64,000 nucleotides of DNA, from positions 124,695,036 to 124,759,035 of the forward strand of contig CM043699.1 in the NCBI GenBank assembly GCA_023935145.1, in the 5' to 3' direction. The translations under genes and the position numbers were made by a program. Shown piece after piece: positions 17,596 through 29,559 of the stretch. Every line of letters starts with the position of its first letter. Within the stretch, counting starts at the first letter, position 1. Source of the DNA: Bretschneidera sinensis. Lineage: Eukaryota > Streptophyta > Magnoliopsida > Brassicales > Akaniaceae. The notes beneath the pieces were generated by a model, which saw only the letters and a list, made by a program, of their open reading frames with translations, ran no database searches and had not been told where the DNA came from.

Positions 17596-20500
17596 TGAAA
17601 TCAAGAGGTAGAGGGCAGAGCCATGGGAGATCTCATTCCAAACCGAGATTTGGAGAAAAGAGATGCTTCTACTGCAACAAGGAGGGATATTTTAGGAAAG
17701 ATTGCAAGAAGAAGATGTGGGATGAGAGAGGAAGAAGCCATACCAACAATGGAGAGTCTTCGGTTGCCAAAGGAGAACAGCAAGATGATGTTCTTGTTGC
17801 GTGCTCAAATATGAGCAGGAGACAAGGCAGTGAGAAATGGATCATGGATTCCGAGTGCACTTATCACATGTGCCCTCATAAGGATTGGTTCAAGAATTTC
17901 TAGGAAACTAATGATGGAAAGGTTTTCTTAGAGAATGACACTTCTTGCCAAGTGAGAAGAATAGGAGACATCCAGTTGAGGATGTTTGATGGAGTCACAA
18001 GGCTACTGCGGAATATGAGGTATCTTCCAGATTTGAAGAGGAATTTGATCTCATTGGGGTAGCTGGATTCCATGGGGTATAAATAAAAAGCAAAGGAAGG
18101 AAAGATCAAGGTAACCAAGGGATCTTTGGTAGTGATCAAAGCAGTAATAAAAGATGGACTCTATGAGATGATCGGAGAGACAGAAATCAAGGATCAAGCA
18201 GCAAGCTTGATGGTTGAGATGGAAAAGACAGCCCTTTGGCACACTCGCTTGGGACATATAAGCGAAAAAGGTCTGCAAGTTCTCAGCAAGGATGGTCTAC
18301 TTAGTGGTGACAAAGTAGAGAAATTTGATTTCTGCAAGTGTTGCATTCTTAGGAAGCAACGCCGGGTCAGCTTCAACACCGGAGTGCACAAGTCTAAGAG
18401 GATTCTTGACTACATTCATTTAGACCTTTGGGGACCAACAAGAACACCAACACAATGAGGTAACTTTTACTTTCTATCTTTAATTGATGATTATTCAAGA
18501 AAGGTTTGGGTTTATTAGCTTAAAAATAAATCAGATACTTTGAATAAATTTGTGGTGTGGAAAAAGTTGCTGGAGACTCAAATGGGTAGGGTAATTAAGG
18601 CTTTACGAACCGATAATGGCCTAGAATTTTGCAATAAAGATTTTGACAAATTCTGTGAGTTAAATGGCATTCTAAGACATAGAATGGTTGTAAAAACACC
18701 TCAGTAAAATGAAGTTGCTGAGAGGATGAATAGGACCCTTATGAAAAAGGTTAGGCGCATGTTAATTGGGTCCGGTTTACCAAAATATTTTTGGGGGGAA
18801 GCTGTGTCTACTGCTACATACTGGGTTAATAGGTCACCCTCTAGAGCTTTAGAGCTCAAGACTCCCATGGAGATGTGGAGTGGGAAACCCCCTGAGTTGA
18901 GCAACCTTAGGACTTTTGTGTGTGCTGTATTTGCACATCAAAAGGATGATAAACTTAACCCAAGGTCTAGAAAATGTGTGTTTCTAGGGTACGGTGATGG
19001 GGTTAAGGGGTGTAGGTTGTGGTTCTTAGAACCAAAAAGAATGAAACTCATAATAAGTAGGGATGTTTTTTGTAATGAATTATTATTTCCTTATTTGGAG
19101 AAAACTAACCCTGCAAAGGCTAGTGAGCAAATTAGTCCGGAATTTGTGGAGCATCGCATCAACGAGAATTCAGTTCAGGTAGAGCAAGGAAAGCAAGAGG
19201 GTTCGAACCAGGTAGAGCCCATTAATGAAGGCCAAGCTCATGGCAGTCAAGAGGAGGCTGAATTAGACGGGGTTGATGCAGCAAGTCAGAATGACTACCA
19301 GCTCACAAGGGACCGGGGAGGGAGGGTGGTCAGACCACCTTTAAGATATAGGTTTGCGGATGCTACTATAGCAGCTCATTGGATAGAAGGAGGGATGGTT
19401 GAACCAGAAACTTACATGGAAGTCATGGAATGTAAGGTGTTGTCAATGTGGTAGCTAGCTATAGAGGAAGAAATGGATTCTTTGAGGAAAAACAACTCTT
19501 GGGAATTGGTGCCCAAACCAGAAAAACAGAGAGTTGTGGATTGTAGGTGGATCTATAAGATCAAAGAAGGGAATCTTCCAGGAGATGAAGTCCGGTATAA
19601 AGCTAGGCTGGTGGCGAAGGGGTTCACACAAAGAGAAGGCATAAATTTCACCGAAATATTCTCACCGGTTGTGAAGTAAAAGACGATACGGATAGTATTG
19701 GCTATGGTGGTCTAATTTGATTGAGAGATTGAGCAAATGGATGTGAAGACAGCATTCTTGCATAAAGAGGTTGATAAGACCATCTATATGAGACAACCCG
19801 AAGGCTATGAGGAAGGAAGGTAGGGAGAGTTAGTGTGCCAATTGAAACGATCTCTCTATGGCCTGAAGCAATCACCTCGGCAATGGAATAAGAGGTTTGA
19901 TTCCTTTGTAACTAGCTTGGGTTTCATGAGGAGCTACTATGATTCATGCTTGTTCTACAAGGGGCACAAGGTGGAGGAAGTGGTGATCATCCTCATCTAT
20001 GTTGATGATATGCTGCTGGTTAGGAGAAACATGGAGAGGATAGAAGAATTGAAGTCTCAACTCAATGAGGAGTTTGAGATGAAGGATCTTAGCCATGCAC
20101 AGAAGATCCTTGGGTTGAGCATAATCCAGGACAGGGACAGAAAAAGATTGAAGATTTCTCAGACTTCCTACATAGAGAAGATGATATCTAAGTTCTCTAT
20201 GGAAGATAGCAAACCAGTGAAGGTTCCCCTTGCTGGTCATTTTAAGTTCTCCAGCGATCAATGTCCGAGATCGGAGGCGAAGAAGAAAAAAATGGAAAAG
20301 ATCCCTTACTCTAGTGCGGTTGGTCCAATTATGTTCACCATGGTAAGCACTAGACCTGATATTGCTCATGCAATAATTGTTCTTAGCAGGTTTATGAGTA
20401 ATCCCAAAAAGGAGCTTTGGCTTCGGATGAAGTGGTTGCTGAGGTACTTGAAGGGAAGCCCAAATATGGGGCTGATTTATAAGAAGAGGGGTAAGTCCAT

Positions 20501-20969
20501 CTATCTTGAGGGTTATGCTGATTCGGACTATGGAGCAGACCGGGATAAAAGAAGATCGATTACCTCCTATTTCTTTAGCTTAAACGGATGTTGTGTAAAT
20601 TGGAAGGCTCAGTTGTAGCCTGTGGTAGCACTCTCAATAACTAAGGTTGAGTACATAGCAGCAACGAAAGCCGTTAAGGAGGCTATGTGGTGAAAAGGGT
20701 TGTTGGAAGAGTTGAAGGTCCTGAAAGAGCAGGTGGTGGTGTATTTAGATAGTCAAAGTGCATTGCACTTGTGTAAGAATTCGGTGTTCCATAAGAAGAC
20801 AAAGCACATGGATGTTCGGTATCATTTTATTCGGGAAAATGTTATGGAATAATGCATTCATGTGGACAAGATAGCCATAGAGGAAAATCCTACAGATTTA
20901 GGCACCAAGGTTCTACCTCTAAGTAAGTTCAATCATTGCCTTGGACTACTTAGGATTGGTGTCGGTTGA
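17596..20969 (+). pseudogene. copia gag end-PR-IN-RT-RH polyprotein, degenerate
   Basis: In order: Gag knuckle CFYCNKEGYFRKDC; protease WIMDSECTYHMCP (about 17838), where the active-site DSG reads DSE; integrase zinc region (LWHTRLGH, 18236) and DDE core pieces (LDLWGPT 18420, RTDNGLEF 18609, EVAERMNRT 18714); RT with YVDDMLLV (19998); RNase H with GYADSDYGAD (20510); and end LGLLRIGVG-stop (20967). In-frame stops occur near 17901, 18060, 18456, 18516, 18706, 19452, 19677, 19821, 20616, 20691 and 20850. The largely single reading frame suggests point decay more than rearrangement. No active product is expected. Confidence 0.88.
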
Positions 20970-21107
20970 TCTGATGACTCAAGATGAGTTTAGATCCTGA
21001 GTTCTCTGCATAATGGGTTCGGGTTTAAATGCTTAGCAAACGTAGAGATTGTTGGTGTTTGTCTAAGGTTTAAACAAGGTTTGAAGATGGTTCAACATTA
21101 GGTCTTG

Positions 21108-21350
21108 GCACCGCGGCTTGAGGTGTGCGCGCCTCACCTTGCAGCAACTCCAGAATGTGTGCACACTAGTGTGCACCGCGGTTCAGCTCTTCCAAGGTGC
21201 AGCGCCCAGCAAAGGAGAAGACCTGGAGAAGGTGTGCACCGCAGCTCAACCTCCCCCAGGCCACGGCACCCAGAATGGATGTAATTGTGGAGATGTTCAG
21301 CCTTCTTCAGGCCGCGGTATGCCCTGTTCTAGGCCGTGGCCTGAAGGCAC
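21108..21350 (+). promoter_or_regulatory. GC-rich palindrome array in copia U3
   Basis: Repeated CACCGCGG / GGCCGCGG / GGCCGTGGCC units and a perfect 18-bp palindrome, GTGCACACTAGTGTGCAC (21159-21176), about 155 bp upstream of the TATA box. Family-D LTRs carry similar GCCGCGG units at the same place. Confidence 0.5.
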
Positions 21351-21652
21351 ATTGATGCACGTTGGTTCAGCCTTTTGAGAGGTGCGTGTATGCATGAACA
21401 AAATGCACAGGATCACTAAGTATTGATGAAGTGCAATGATTGAATGGTCCTCAAGATCTAAGGGTGGAGATTGACTTCAAAGATTGGTTCAAGAAGTGAT
21501 GCACTATATAAAGGGTCACCTAGCTTCAATCTCAAAACAATTGTGAGATAAGACATACAAGTGATCATCATAAAAGAGAATTTAAGTGCAAGTGTGAGAG
21601 TGCAAAGATACAAAACACAGGAGAGGCACTAGAATAGATCTCAATAGAGAGG

Positions 21653-21657
21653 TTGGT
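21653..21657. repeat. Probable target duplication of A3 (TTGGT / CTGGC)
   Basis: TTGGT before A3 and CTGGC (28457-28461) after it agree at three of five bases, both differences being transitions. I read this as a decayed duplication; the copia LTR joins sensibly across it. Confidence 0.45.
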
Positions 21658-22987
21658 TGACAGGTGCTTAAATATTTATATTTAAACCCCCTTATTTACA
21701 CTTGTTAGGTCCTTAGTTATGTTAATTTAGTTCATTTTACTTCATTTGTGTGTTTCACATGTGTTTATAGGTCTTGGAGAAAAAAGAAGCAATTTTGGCA
21801 CTTAAGGGAAGAAGCTTGGAAATCCTGGAGCAGCTTCTGGTCAAAGTGCGATCAATCACACTACTGCACGCGATCGAGCGCACATCCTATCATTCGTACA
21901 CATGAAGGATCAAGCGCAACACTGCGATCGAGCGTAAGACGCATGCGAACGAGCGCACGTGTACGGGCGTGAACAATAAACTCCATAACCCTATTTTGGA
22001 AATAAAGGAGTTCTGTGTTTTAGGAAAGTTTGGGAATTCATGAGCCTTCTAGGACTACTCAAGCCCTATAAATACACTTGTAAAGCACACACAAATGATC
22101 ACTTCTTAGAAAGAACACTTATTTTATCTTTTACTTGGAGTTGTAAGCTTTGGGAGAGAATTGACGCCTCTTTTCTCGGGTTAATTCTTCTCTTTATGTT
22201 TAGTTTATATATGATGTTTATCTTAGATAGCATGTGTAACTAACTTTCTTATAGGGCTCGATTGAAGCCCTAGTTATGCTTTCTCATATATTTATTCATT
22301 GATAAAATCTTTGCCAATAGCCTTTATTATATTGCTTAACTTGATTAATGCCTGTGCTTATTTAAATTCCTTATATGTATGCGTATGGCCAACGTATGCA
22401 TGTGGTATAGATTGGTTAGCTAGATCAATTTGGATGACCGAGTCCTGGGTCTAACATTAGTAACAAAAGATATCCACACCGGATTCTTAGATTAATCAAC
22501 ATGGGAAACTGGGAGTAGATACCATGCCCTAGGTCTCATATGGTTGTCGATTTCCATAAATCTTATGCTTTCTTAAGGAACAACTCATGCAGATACCATG
22601 CTGAATCCCTTAAGGAAGAAAAGAGTTAGAGTAGATATCATGCCTAACTCGTTGCTTGGGGAAATCAATAGCTTAAGGAGTAGATACCATGCCCTTAGGT
22701 TGGTGACCATTAGGTATACATGATAAGGCTAGTGCACTGATACATTACACATTGGGAAAGTATGACTAGTGGTGGATATCAAAGCCCTATGTCTTTATTA
22801 TTATTAAATCACACTCAACTGTTTTTCAAACTTCTTTTACTAAGAAACTAATTCTAAAACCGAAATTCACCAATCCTTGAGGAGATGATCTTGCATACGC
22901 ACACTATACTACTGTTAACCTTGTGCACTTGCAAGTAAAACGAGTGCGATTATTTGCTTATTTATTTAGGTGGATAATCGCGCAACA
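21658..22987 (+). repeat. 5' LTR of A3 (family A)
   Basis: 1330 bp. Starts TGACAGGTGC, where a T to C change alters the usual TGATAG. U3 array at 21846-21965, TATAAATA at 22067-22074, four-hairpin region about 22500-22705, end GCGCAACA. Confidence 0.92.
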
Positions 22988-22993
22988 AGGTTT

Positions 22994-23011
22994 TGGCGCC
23001 GTTGCCGGGGA
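22994..23011 (+). promoter_or_regulatory. Primer binding site, tRNA-Asp type (A3)
   Basis: TGGCGCCGTTGCCGGGGA, seven bases... six intervening bases after the 5' LTR end at 22987; exact match to the A2 site. Confidence 0.9.
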
Positions 23012-23170
23012 TTGCGCTAAATTTTATTTTAGGATTACTTTCGTTTAGTTTAATCAGCACTATTATTTTATTTTCTCATTACCATCTTTATTTTTATTTT
23101 TTCATCAAACCCTAATTGAATTTTCTTCTGTTTCAGGCACATTAAACCCTAACAGAACTTTCTGTGATAA

Positions 23171-23210
23171 TTGCGATCGATCGCAACCTTCTGTGCGATT
23201 GAGTGCAATT
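23171..23210 (+). promoter_or_regulatory. Palindromes in the 5' leader (A3)
   Basis: A perfect 16-bp palindrome TTGCGATCGATCGCAA (23171-23186) followed by a degenerate GTGCGATTGAGTGCAA, about 65 bp before the gag ATG. Confidence 0.5.
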
Positions 23211-23273
23211 AGGGCAGAGAGTTACCCGAGCAGCAGAGTTGAACTGCTGCACTGAAGCTGTTTTACTTGATTT

Positions 23274-24938
23274 ATGCACGGACTTCGATCCCGACATCCC
23301 ACATTCTTTCCCCTCGATCCTAAACTTGAGCGGACCATCCGACAAAGGCTTAGGAACAACTTCAAGGAAAACGAAGAAGAAATCAAGAATGAAACACCAA
23401 TGGCAGAATAGCTCAAAAACTAGCAACCACCTACCCTAGTACCGATGAAGCATTCCTTCATCCCACGAAAAATTGATTAGCCATCATGTATTGCATATCA
23501 ACTTGAGGTGGCAGGAAACTATTACATATCTCCACAAATATTGAATGCTTTAACTCACTTTAGGGGTACACCGGCAGAGGATCCACACTTACACCTTCGG
23601 GAATTCTTTGATCTCTACAAATTTCAGCACATCCAAGGCTTAGACCAAGAAGGAATAAGGTTAATTCTTTTCCCTTTTTCCTTAAAAGATAATTCTAAAT
23701 TATGGTATAATTCTTCGCCTGCAGTTTCTGTCCATACTTGGGAGGAGTTGGCCAGCAAGTTCCTCAGAAAATTTTTCCCAGCCCAAAAGACGAGGCAAAT
23801 GAGGAAGGAAATCCAGTCCTTCCAACAAAAGGATGGAGACTTATTCTTTGAAGCATGGGGACATTTCAACGAGTTACTACTCAAATGTCCACATCATAAC
23901 TTACCTCAAGATGAGCTGGTACTAGCCTTTTATGAAGGTCTAAATGACATGAATAAAGGTATTGCTGATTCTGGTTGTGGAGATGTGCTGATGGAAAAGA
24001 ACAGTGAAGAAGCCATGTAGCTATTTGAGGCATTGAGTGAACACACCTAACAATTCTCCTCTAGAGGTAGACAAGAAGTCAAGAGCAAAGGTATGTATAA
24101 GGTTACTCTAAATGGTAGACCCTCTACCTAAATAGCCGCTTTGGAGAGGAAGCTAGATATGAAGCTCGATATGATTGTAAAAGCCATGTCTACTCAAAAC
24201 ATATCTCCTTGACCACAAGCTACACAAAGCCAGGTATGTGCTTTATGTTCTTAATTTGATCACACTACTGAGACTTGCCATTTGTATTCATCTATAGATC
24301 CCGAGCAAGCAAACTATGTGGGACCGAACAGTGCATATGTAAATACATACAACCCTAGATGGTGAGACCACCCTAACCCCTCATGGAATAACAATCAAAA
24401 CACCTTGAACCTTCAAAGGCAACAAAGGAACTTCCATAAAGCAGCCCAACCAGTTCTAGAACCCAAGAAGGATGATCTAGAAAGTCTTGTAAAGCAATTA
24501 GCCGCTCAACAACAGCAACTAATGACAACATTGATGACTTCATTAGATCAGCAAAAACAAACCGCTGCAGCACATGAGCAAGCAATTCAAAGGTTAGAAG
24601 TACAAATGGGGCAATTGGCTAAGGAGCTAAGTGAAAGAAAGCAAGGTGAACTCCTTACACAAACACTACCAAATCAAAGAGGACATCAGCAGTTGAAGGC
24701 CGTTACAACCCTCCGAAATGGTAAGATCATAGGAGTTAATGAACCAGCTCAAGCATCTCCAGCTAAGCCATCCACATCCAAGGTAAGTGAAGTAGAGAAG
24801 TGGAATGCACCACCCTTCCTTCAAAGGTTAGTAACGCCAAAGAAAGATAAATTGCTTAATATTTTTGAAACTTTGAGAAAAGTAGAAATTAACATTCCCT
24901 TCTTAGATGCAATTAAACAAATTCTTGCTTATGCATAA
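23274..24938 (+). pseudogene. gag, degenerate (A3)
   Basis: ATG at 23274 (MHGLRSRHPTFFPLDP). The Gag core (AEDPHLHLREFFDLYKFQHI) is open from 23508 to 24017. Stops occur at about 23409, 23427, 23478, 24018, 24048, 24129, 24210 and 24363. The knuckle region CALCSQFDHTTETC keeps C-x2-C-x4-H-x4-C. A glutamine-rich segment (LAAQQQQLMTTLMTSLDQQK) and the linker into PR (APPFLQRLV) follow. Gag would build the particle; this copy cannot. Confidence 0.85.
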
Positions 24939-25794
24939 ATTTTTAAAAGATTATTGCACTAATAAAAGAAAGTTTCAGGAACATGAAACAGTGGCTCTAA
25001 CTGAAGAGGTAAGTGCGGTATTGTTAAGAAAACTACCACCAAAACTAAAAGATCCGAGTAGTTTTACTATTCCCTATAGGATAGGTGATCAGTTGTTTGA
25101 GCGAGCATTACTAGATTTATGAGCAAGTGTCAATTTGCTACCATACACAGTAGTTGAAAAGCTAGGTTTGGGGGAGCTTCAACCAACCTTTATCACTTTA
25201 CAATTGGCAGATAGAAGCATTAAAAGACCTAGAGGTATACTTGAAGATGTCCTGGTAAAGGTAGGTGAGTTTATTTTTCCTGCTGACTTCATTGTATTAG
25301 ATATGGAAGAATGCCCTATGCCATTACCTCTACCCATCATCTTAGGAAGACCCTTTATGAGAACTACTGATACAATAATTAATGTGAAAAAGGGTATTGT
25401 AAGTATGATGGTAAATGGAGAGACAATTGAATTTAAGATATTTGATGCAATGAAATTACCCCAAGATGATAATGATGATGAATGTTTTAATGAATGTATG
25501 ATGCAAAGTGCTGTCAAGCAAGCTTTTCAGGTCCATCACACTGATCCATTGGAGGCTGCTCTCACCTATAGCTTCAAAAAATCAGATATTGAGCCTGCAT
25601 CAGAAACTGCCCTTGATGACATCTTTGAAGTTATGCACCTCCCTGAAGTTTATCCTACGCATCTAAGACCGGGTGATAAGAAGAAATCACATTTGAATAA
25701 ACTGAAAAGATTAAGTCATGATGAATGTGCAGCACCACTAAGAGCACTTGAGCCACATAAAGTGGACTTTAAGTACTCCCTACCAAAAGACTAA
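24939..25794 (+). pseudogene. Aspartic protease region (A3)
   Basis: Continues the A2/A5 protease. A frameshift near 24930 separates it from gag. At the active site the DLG triad reads DL-stop (TGA at 25120-25122), which kills the enzyme. The flap-side ILGRP motif is present (25340). The frame stays open to PKD-stop at 25792, where all later pol domains have been deleted. Confidence 0.83.
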
Positions 25795-27156
25795 AATTGA
25801 GAGGATACCCCATTTGGCTGAAGACGTTAAACTTAGCGCTCATGGGAGGCACCCCAAAGCATATCTTTTTTAATATTTCATTTTATATAGCTGTTTACGA
25901 TTACTTGTTTTCCATTTTTGTTTGTTTTTCTTTTTCAAGGACAGAGTGCATGCATCAAGTTGAAGTTTGGGGACGTGCTACGAGCCATGCTAGCCATATA
26001 GTTCTCCATCTCCCAGGTCAGCTCCTTCCATGCTATTCACACATTGGGGATAATGTGCAATTTAAGTTTGAGGGTATGGGGACACATTCACACACTCACT
26101 ATGTCCTATTTTTTTTTTTTATAGATAAATACATGTTCATTTTGTCCAATAAAAATTTTTGGTGATCTAAACAAAGAATATGATTTGACTTCATAAATGA
26201 GCTTAACACCTTGAACATATAGGCCAATAATTAAGTTTTGAACATAGATCACCTCCTTTTAGGCATTTAAGGATTAACAAGTTTGACCTAAACGATCACA
26301 AGCACATTAGCACATAATTGTGTGGGGTATGACATATAATTTTGATTTATATGTTTCTTTTGCTCGACTGTGAACCAAATGGCCTATTAGAGTAACATCT
26401 TGGCATAAGAAAATAGAAACAAATTGTTAGTACTCAAAAAAAGAAAGAAATGCTCCATAAAACGAACTTTTCACTGAGTAACTGGCCCTCTTGCCTTAGT
26501 AAGCAGTGAGTGTCACGTCAAAAGTGAAAAATTTGTTTACTCAAAAGATCATTAAAAAGAACTTTCTGCTGAGTAACTGGCCCTCTTGCCTCAGTAAGCA
26601 GTGAGTGTCACGTCAAAATGTGAAAATTCTGAGTGGTAGCATTGAGACCAGTTAATTTCGTAGCTTTTTTGACTCGAGTTAGTAAGTCATTAGGGTGTCT
26701 TTACACCTAATGCCCTAAAACCATCTGGTTTAGGAGTCATTGGCTAAACACTCGTTACATGAGTCAAATAGAAAGCTTAAGGGAACTAACTTGGCAAAAA
26801 TCTCACAAATAAAAGAAAAGAAAAAAACTTATGCCATCTTTGTTGATTCTAATAAGAAATTTGGTGAATTTTGAGTCATCGAAAACACTACACATTATAA
26901 TTATTTGGAAACCTAATCTTTTATGTGCTAGTTCACCACACACCAAAGTCGAACTTGTGATGTCTTAAACCGCCTTATGAAAGTGATTTGCGTTCAAAAC
27001 TCTTATTCATTGTAAAGATATGTTTATATGTGTTAAGCTTACTCATGAATGTGCATCATTATTTTGTGTGACAACCCAAAATTTTTTGTGGATATTATGA
27101 TTATTGGTTTTATCTATGTGGCTTTACTTTTTTTTCATTTTAGTTTTTAGTTTTGT
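25795..27156 (+). other. 3' non-coding region of A3
   Basis: No gene. Blocks as in A1: GCGCTCATGGGAGGCACCCC (25836), polypurine-like tracts near 25963 and 26066 (the second reads AGTTTGAGGG), the tandem block (26476-26530 and 26570-26625), and the CCATCTGGTTTAGGAGTCAT stretch (26721). Confidence 0.6.
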
Positions 27157-27193
27157 ATTGCTAAGGGACTAGCAATATGTAAGTTTGGGGGTG
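27157..27193 (+). promoter_or_regulatory. Polypurine tract and upstream hairpin (A3)
   Basis: ATTGCTA / TAGCAAT stem (27157-27176) around AGGGAC, then AAGTTTGGGGGTG against the 3' LTR. Confidence 0.8.
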
Positions 27194-28456
27194 TGATAGG
27201 TGCTTAAATATTCATATTTAAACCCCCTTATTTACACTTGTTAGGTCCTTAATTATGTTAATTTAGTTCATTTTACTTCATTTGTGTGTTTTACATGTGT
27301 TTATAGGTCTTGGAGAAAAAAGAAGCAGTTTTGGCACTTAAGGGAAGAAGCCTGAAAATCCTGGAGCAGCTTCTGGTCAAAATGCGATCGATCACACTAC
27401 TACACGCGATCGAGCGCACATGCGATCGTTCGCACACATAAAGGATCAAGCGCAGCACTGCAATCGAGCGCAAGACGCATGCGATCGAGCTCATATATAC
27501 GGGCGTGAACAGTAAACTGCAGAACCCTATTTTGGAAATAAAGGAGTTTTGTGTTTTAGGAAAGTTTGAGAATTCATGAGCCTTCTAGGACTACTCAAGC
27601 CCTATAAATACACCTGTAAAGCACATATAAGTGATCACTTCTTAGAGAGAACACTTCTTTTATCTTTTACTCGGAGTTGTAAGCTTTGGGAGAGAATTGA
27701 CGCCTCTTTTCTCGGGTTTATTCTTCTCTTTATGTTTAGTTTATATATGATGTTTATCTTAGACAGCATGTGAAACTAACTTTCTTATAGGGCTCGATTG
27801 AAGCCCTAGTTATGTTTTCTCATATATTTATTCATTGATAAAATCTTTGCCAATAGCCTTTATTATGTATGTGGTATGGATTGGTTAGCTAGATTAATTT
27901 GGATGACTGAGTCCTAGGTCTAACATTAGTAACAAAAGATATTCACATCGGATTCTTGGATTAATCAACATGGGAAACCAGGAGTAGATACCATGCCCTA
28001 GGTCTCATGTGGTTGTTGATTTCCATAAATCTTATGCTTTCTTAAGGAACAACTCATGCGGATACCATGTTGAATCCCTTAAGGAAGAAAAGAGTTAGAG
28101 TAGATACCATACCTAACTCGTTGCTTAGGGAAATCAATAGCTTAAGGAGTAGATACCATGCCCTTAGGTTAGCGACCATTAGGTATACATGATAAGGCTA
28201 GTGCACTGATACATTACACATTGGGAAAATATGACTAGTGGTGGATATCAAAGCCCTATGCCTTTATTATTATTAAATCACACTCAACTGTTTTTCAAAC
28301 TTCTTTTACTAAGAAACTAATTCTAAAACTGAAATTTACCAATCCCTGTGGAGATGATCTTGCATTCGCACACTATACTACTGTTGACCTTCTGCACTTG
28401 CAAGTAAAACGAGTGCGATTATTTGCTTATTTATTTAGGTGGATAATCGCGCAACA
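27194..28456 (+). repeat. 3' LTR of A3 (family A)
   Basis: 1263 bp, about 67 bp shorter than its partner because of a deletion near 27865 that removes the segment around the GCGTATGGCC block. U3 array 27383-27490, four-hairpin region about 27969-28170, end GCGCAACA. Confidence 0.92.
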
Positions 28457-28461
28457 CTGGC

Positions 28462-28710
28462 TAGAGAGAGTAGTATAGATTGTGGGTAGAGGGCTTTGTA
28501 ATAGTTCTTATCACTTTCTTTCTTCTTTTCTTTGGTTTTTCAAGAACTAGAGGTTTCTTGAAGGGGGTTGCTGTAATCTGTAAGAACTCATTGATTTAGT
28601 ACAGAGAGTTCAGAGGAACTCATGGCGACGTAGGCTATTGCTGAACCTTGATAACAATTGTTGTGTTCTTTCTTTTCTTTAATTTCCGTTTCTATTTCTG
28701 ATTCATTACA
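28462..28710 (+). repeat. copia 3' LTR, 3' portion
   Basis: Resumes after A3: CTAGAGAGAG, a pyrimidine-rich R/U5-like stretch, and an end near TTTCTGATTCATTACA. The exact end is uncertain because the 5' LTR is not in the window. Confidence 0.5.
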
Positions 28711-29540
28711 AGTCACTCTAGACTTGGGTGTTTGGAAGATCACCACTTGGGCATCAAGAAGATGATTTCCCAATACATAATTTCGTCTAAAAACTCTAGT
28801 CAAAATAAGAACTTCGATTCCCATCAGGATAAGAAATAAGAGATCCTAAAGGGACTCCAACCACTCCACTGTACAAATATTCTCTTACTCCTTCGATTCT
28901 CAATTTTTTTTTTATCAAATTTATGACTTAGAATCATAGAGTCCCCTAAAGATTGTAACTTCGACAAACTTTTAGGGTTTAATTTATCTGGTGTACCGCA
29001 AGTGTTCGTGCAACCATCCGTTTGATTTCCGATATCAACAATTTCTAAAGTTTTTGTTTTGGTCAACGACTTTAGTTAAGTGGTACAAGATTAAAGTTGA
29101 GCCCACGAGACTTCAAAGTCATATGTTCGATTCTCAGTAATTTTAAAAGTGTGAATTAATAAGATCACCTCAATTAAAAAAAATGATATTAACAACTTTT
29201 GCTCTGACATCATGCTACTTTATACAAATATAGACAAATACATTTGAAAGGCAAGAAAAAGAAATTTAAAAAAGAAAAGAAAAGAAAAGAAAAACTATAA
29301 TCGGCAGTCCATAAAACCAATTTTTATTTCAATAAAAAAAACTTTAAATTTAAGGTCCAAAACTTTAATCTCTTTTGATTATAGAAAACTTATTTTATTA
29401 TACGATCATTCCTAATTTTTAAACTGTTATAAGGATTAAATTTTTAAAAATATTTCCTTAAAAAGTCTTTAAAATATTTTTACATTAGTAATCGGATCTG
29501 TAGTCCTTGGGTTTTAGAGACATAATTTTTTGCCTCTCCA
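28711..29540. other. Unassigned sequence, no gene seen
   Basis: AT-rich, with short open frames that show no recognisable motif. An AAAAG microsatellite lies at 29268-29293. This may be the old insertion target of the copia element. I found nothing to support a gene. Confidence 0.35.
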
Positions 29541-29559
29541 GAAACTAGGCGGGAGGTTT

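Larger units (their letters stand above)
21050..21657 (+). repeat. copia 3' LTR, 5' portion
   Basis: Starts TGTTGGTGTTTG directly after a purine-rich GTAGAGAT tract. U3 holds a GC-rich palindrome array (21108-21350) and a TATA box, TATATAAA at 21505-21512. Cut by A3 at 21657; the remainder is at 28462-28710. Confidence 0.75.
21658..28456 (+). mobile_element. Athila-like element A3, gag-PR only
   Basis: 6.8 kb with two family-A LTRs (21658-22987, 27194-28456), tRNA-Asp-type primer site, gag and PR remnants, 3' non-coding region and polypurine tract. Everything from RT to the extra ORF is missing: the PR frame ends at 25794 and the conserved 3' block (GCGCTCATGGGAGGCACC) follows within 60 bp. 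It is inserted in the copia 3' LTR. Confidence 0.92.
17596..28710 (+). mobile_element. Ty1/copia element, 3' half, split by A3
   Basis: Runs from the zinc knuckle of Gag through PR, IN, RT and RNase H (to 20969), then a 3' LTR starting after GTAGAGAT at 21050. A3 (21658-28456) is inserted in that LTR, which resumes at 28462. PR-IN-RT-RH order identifies copia; the sequence style suggests a Tork/Tnt1-like lineage, which I cannot confirm. The 5' LTR and most of gag lie left of B2. Many stops show it is old and dead. Confidence 0.88.

Noticed and set aside
28588..29066. Two minus-strand open frames as a host gene
   Set aside because: They overlap the copia LTR end and AT-rich DNA and show no recognisable domain, start context or splice structure.
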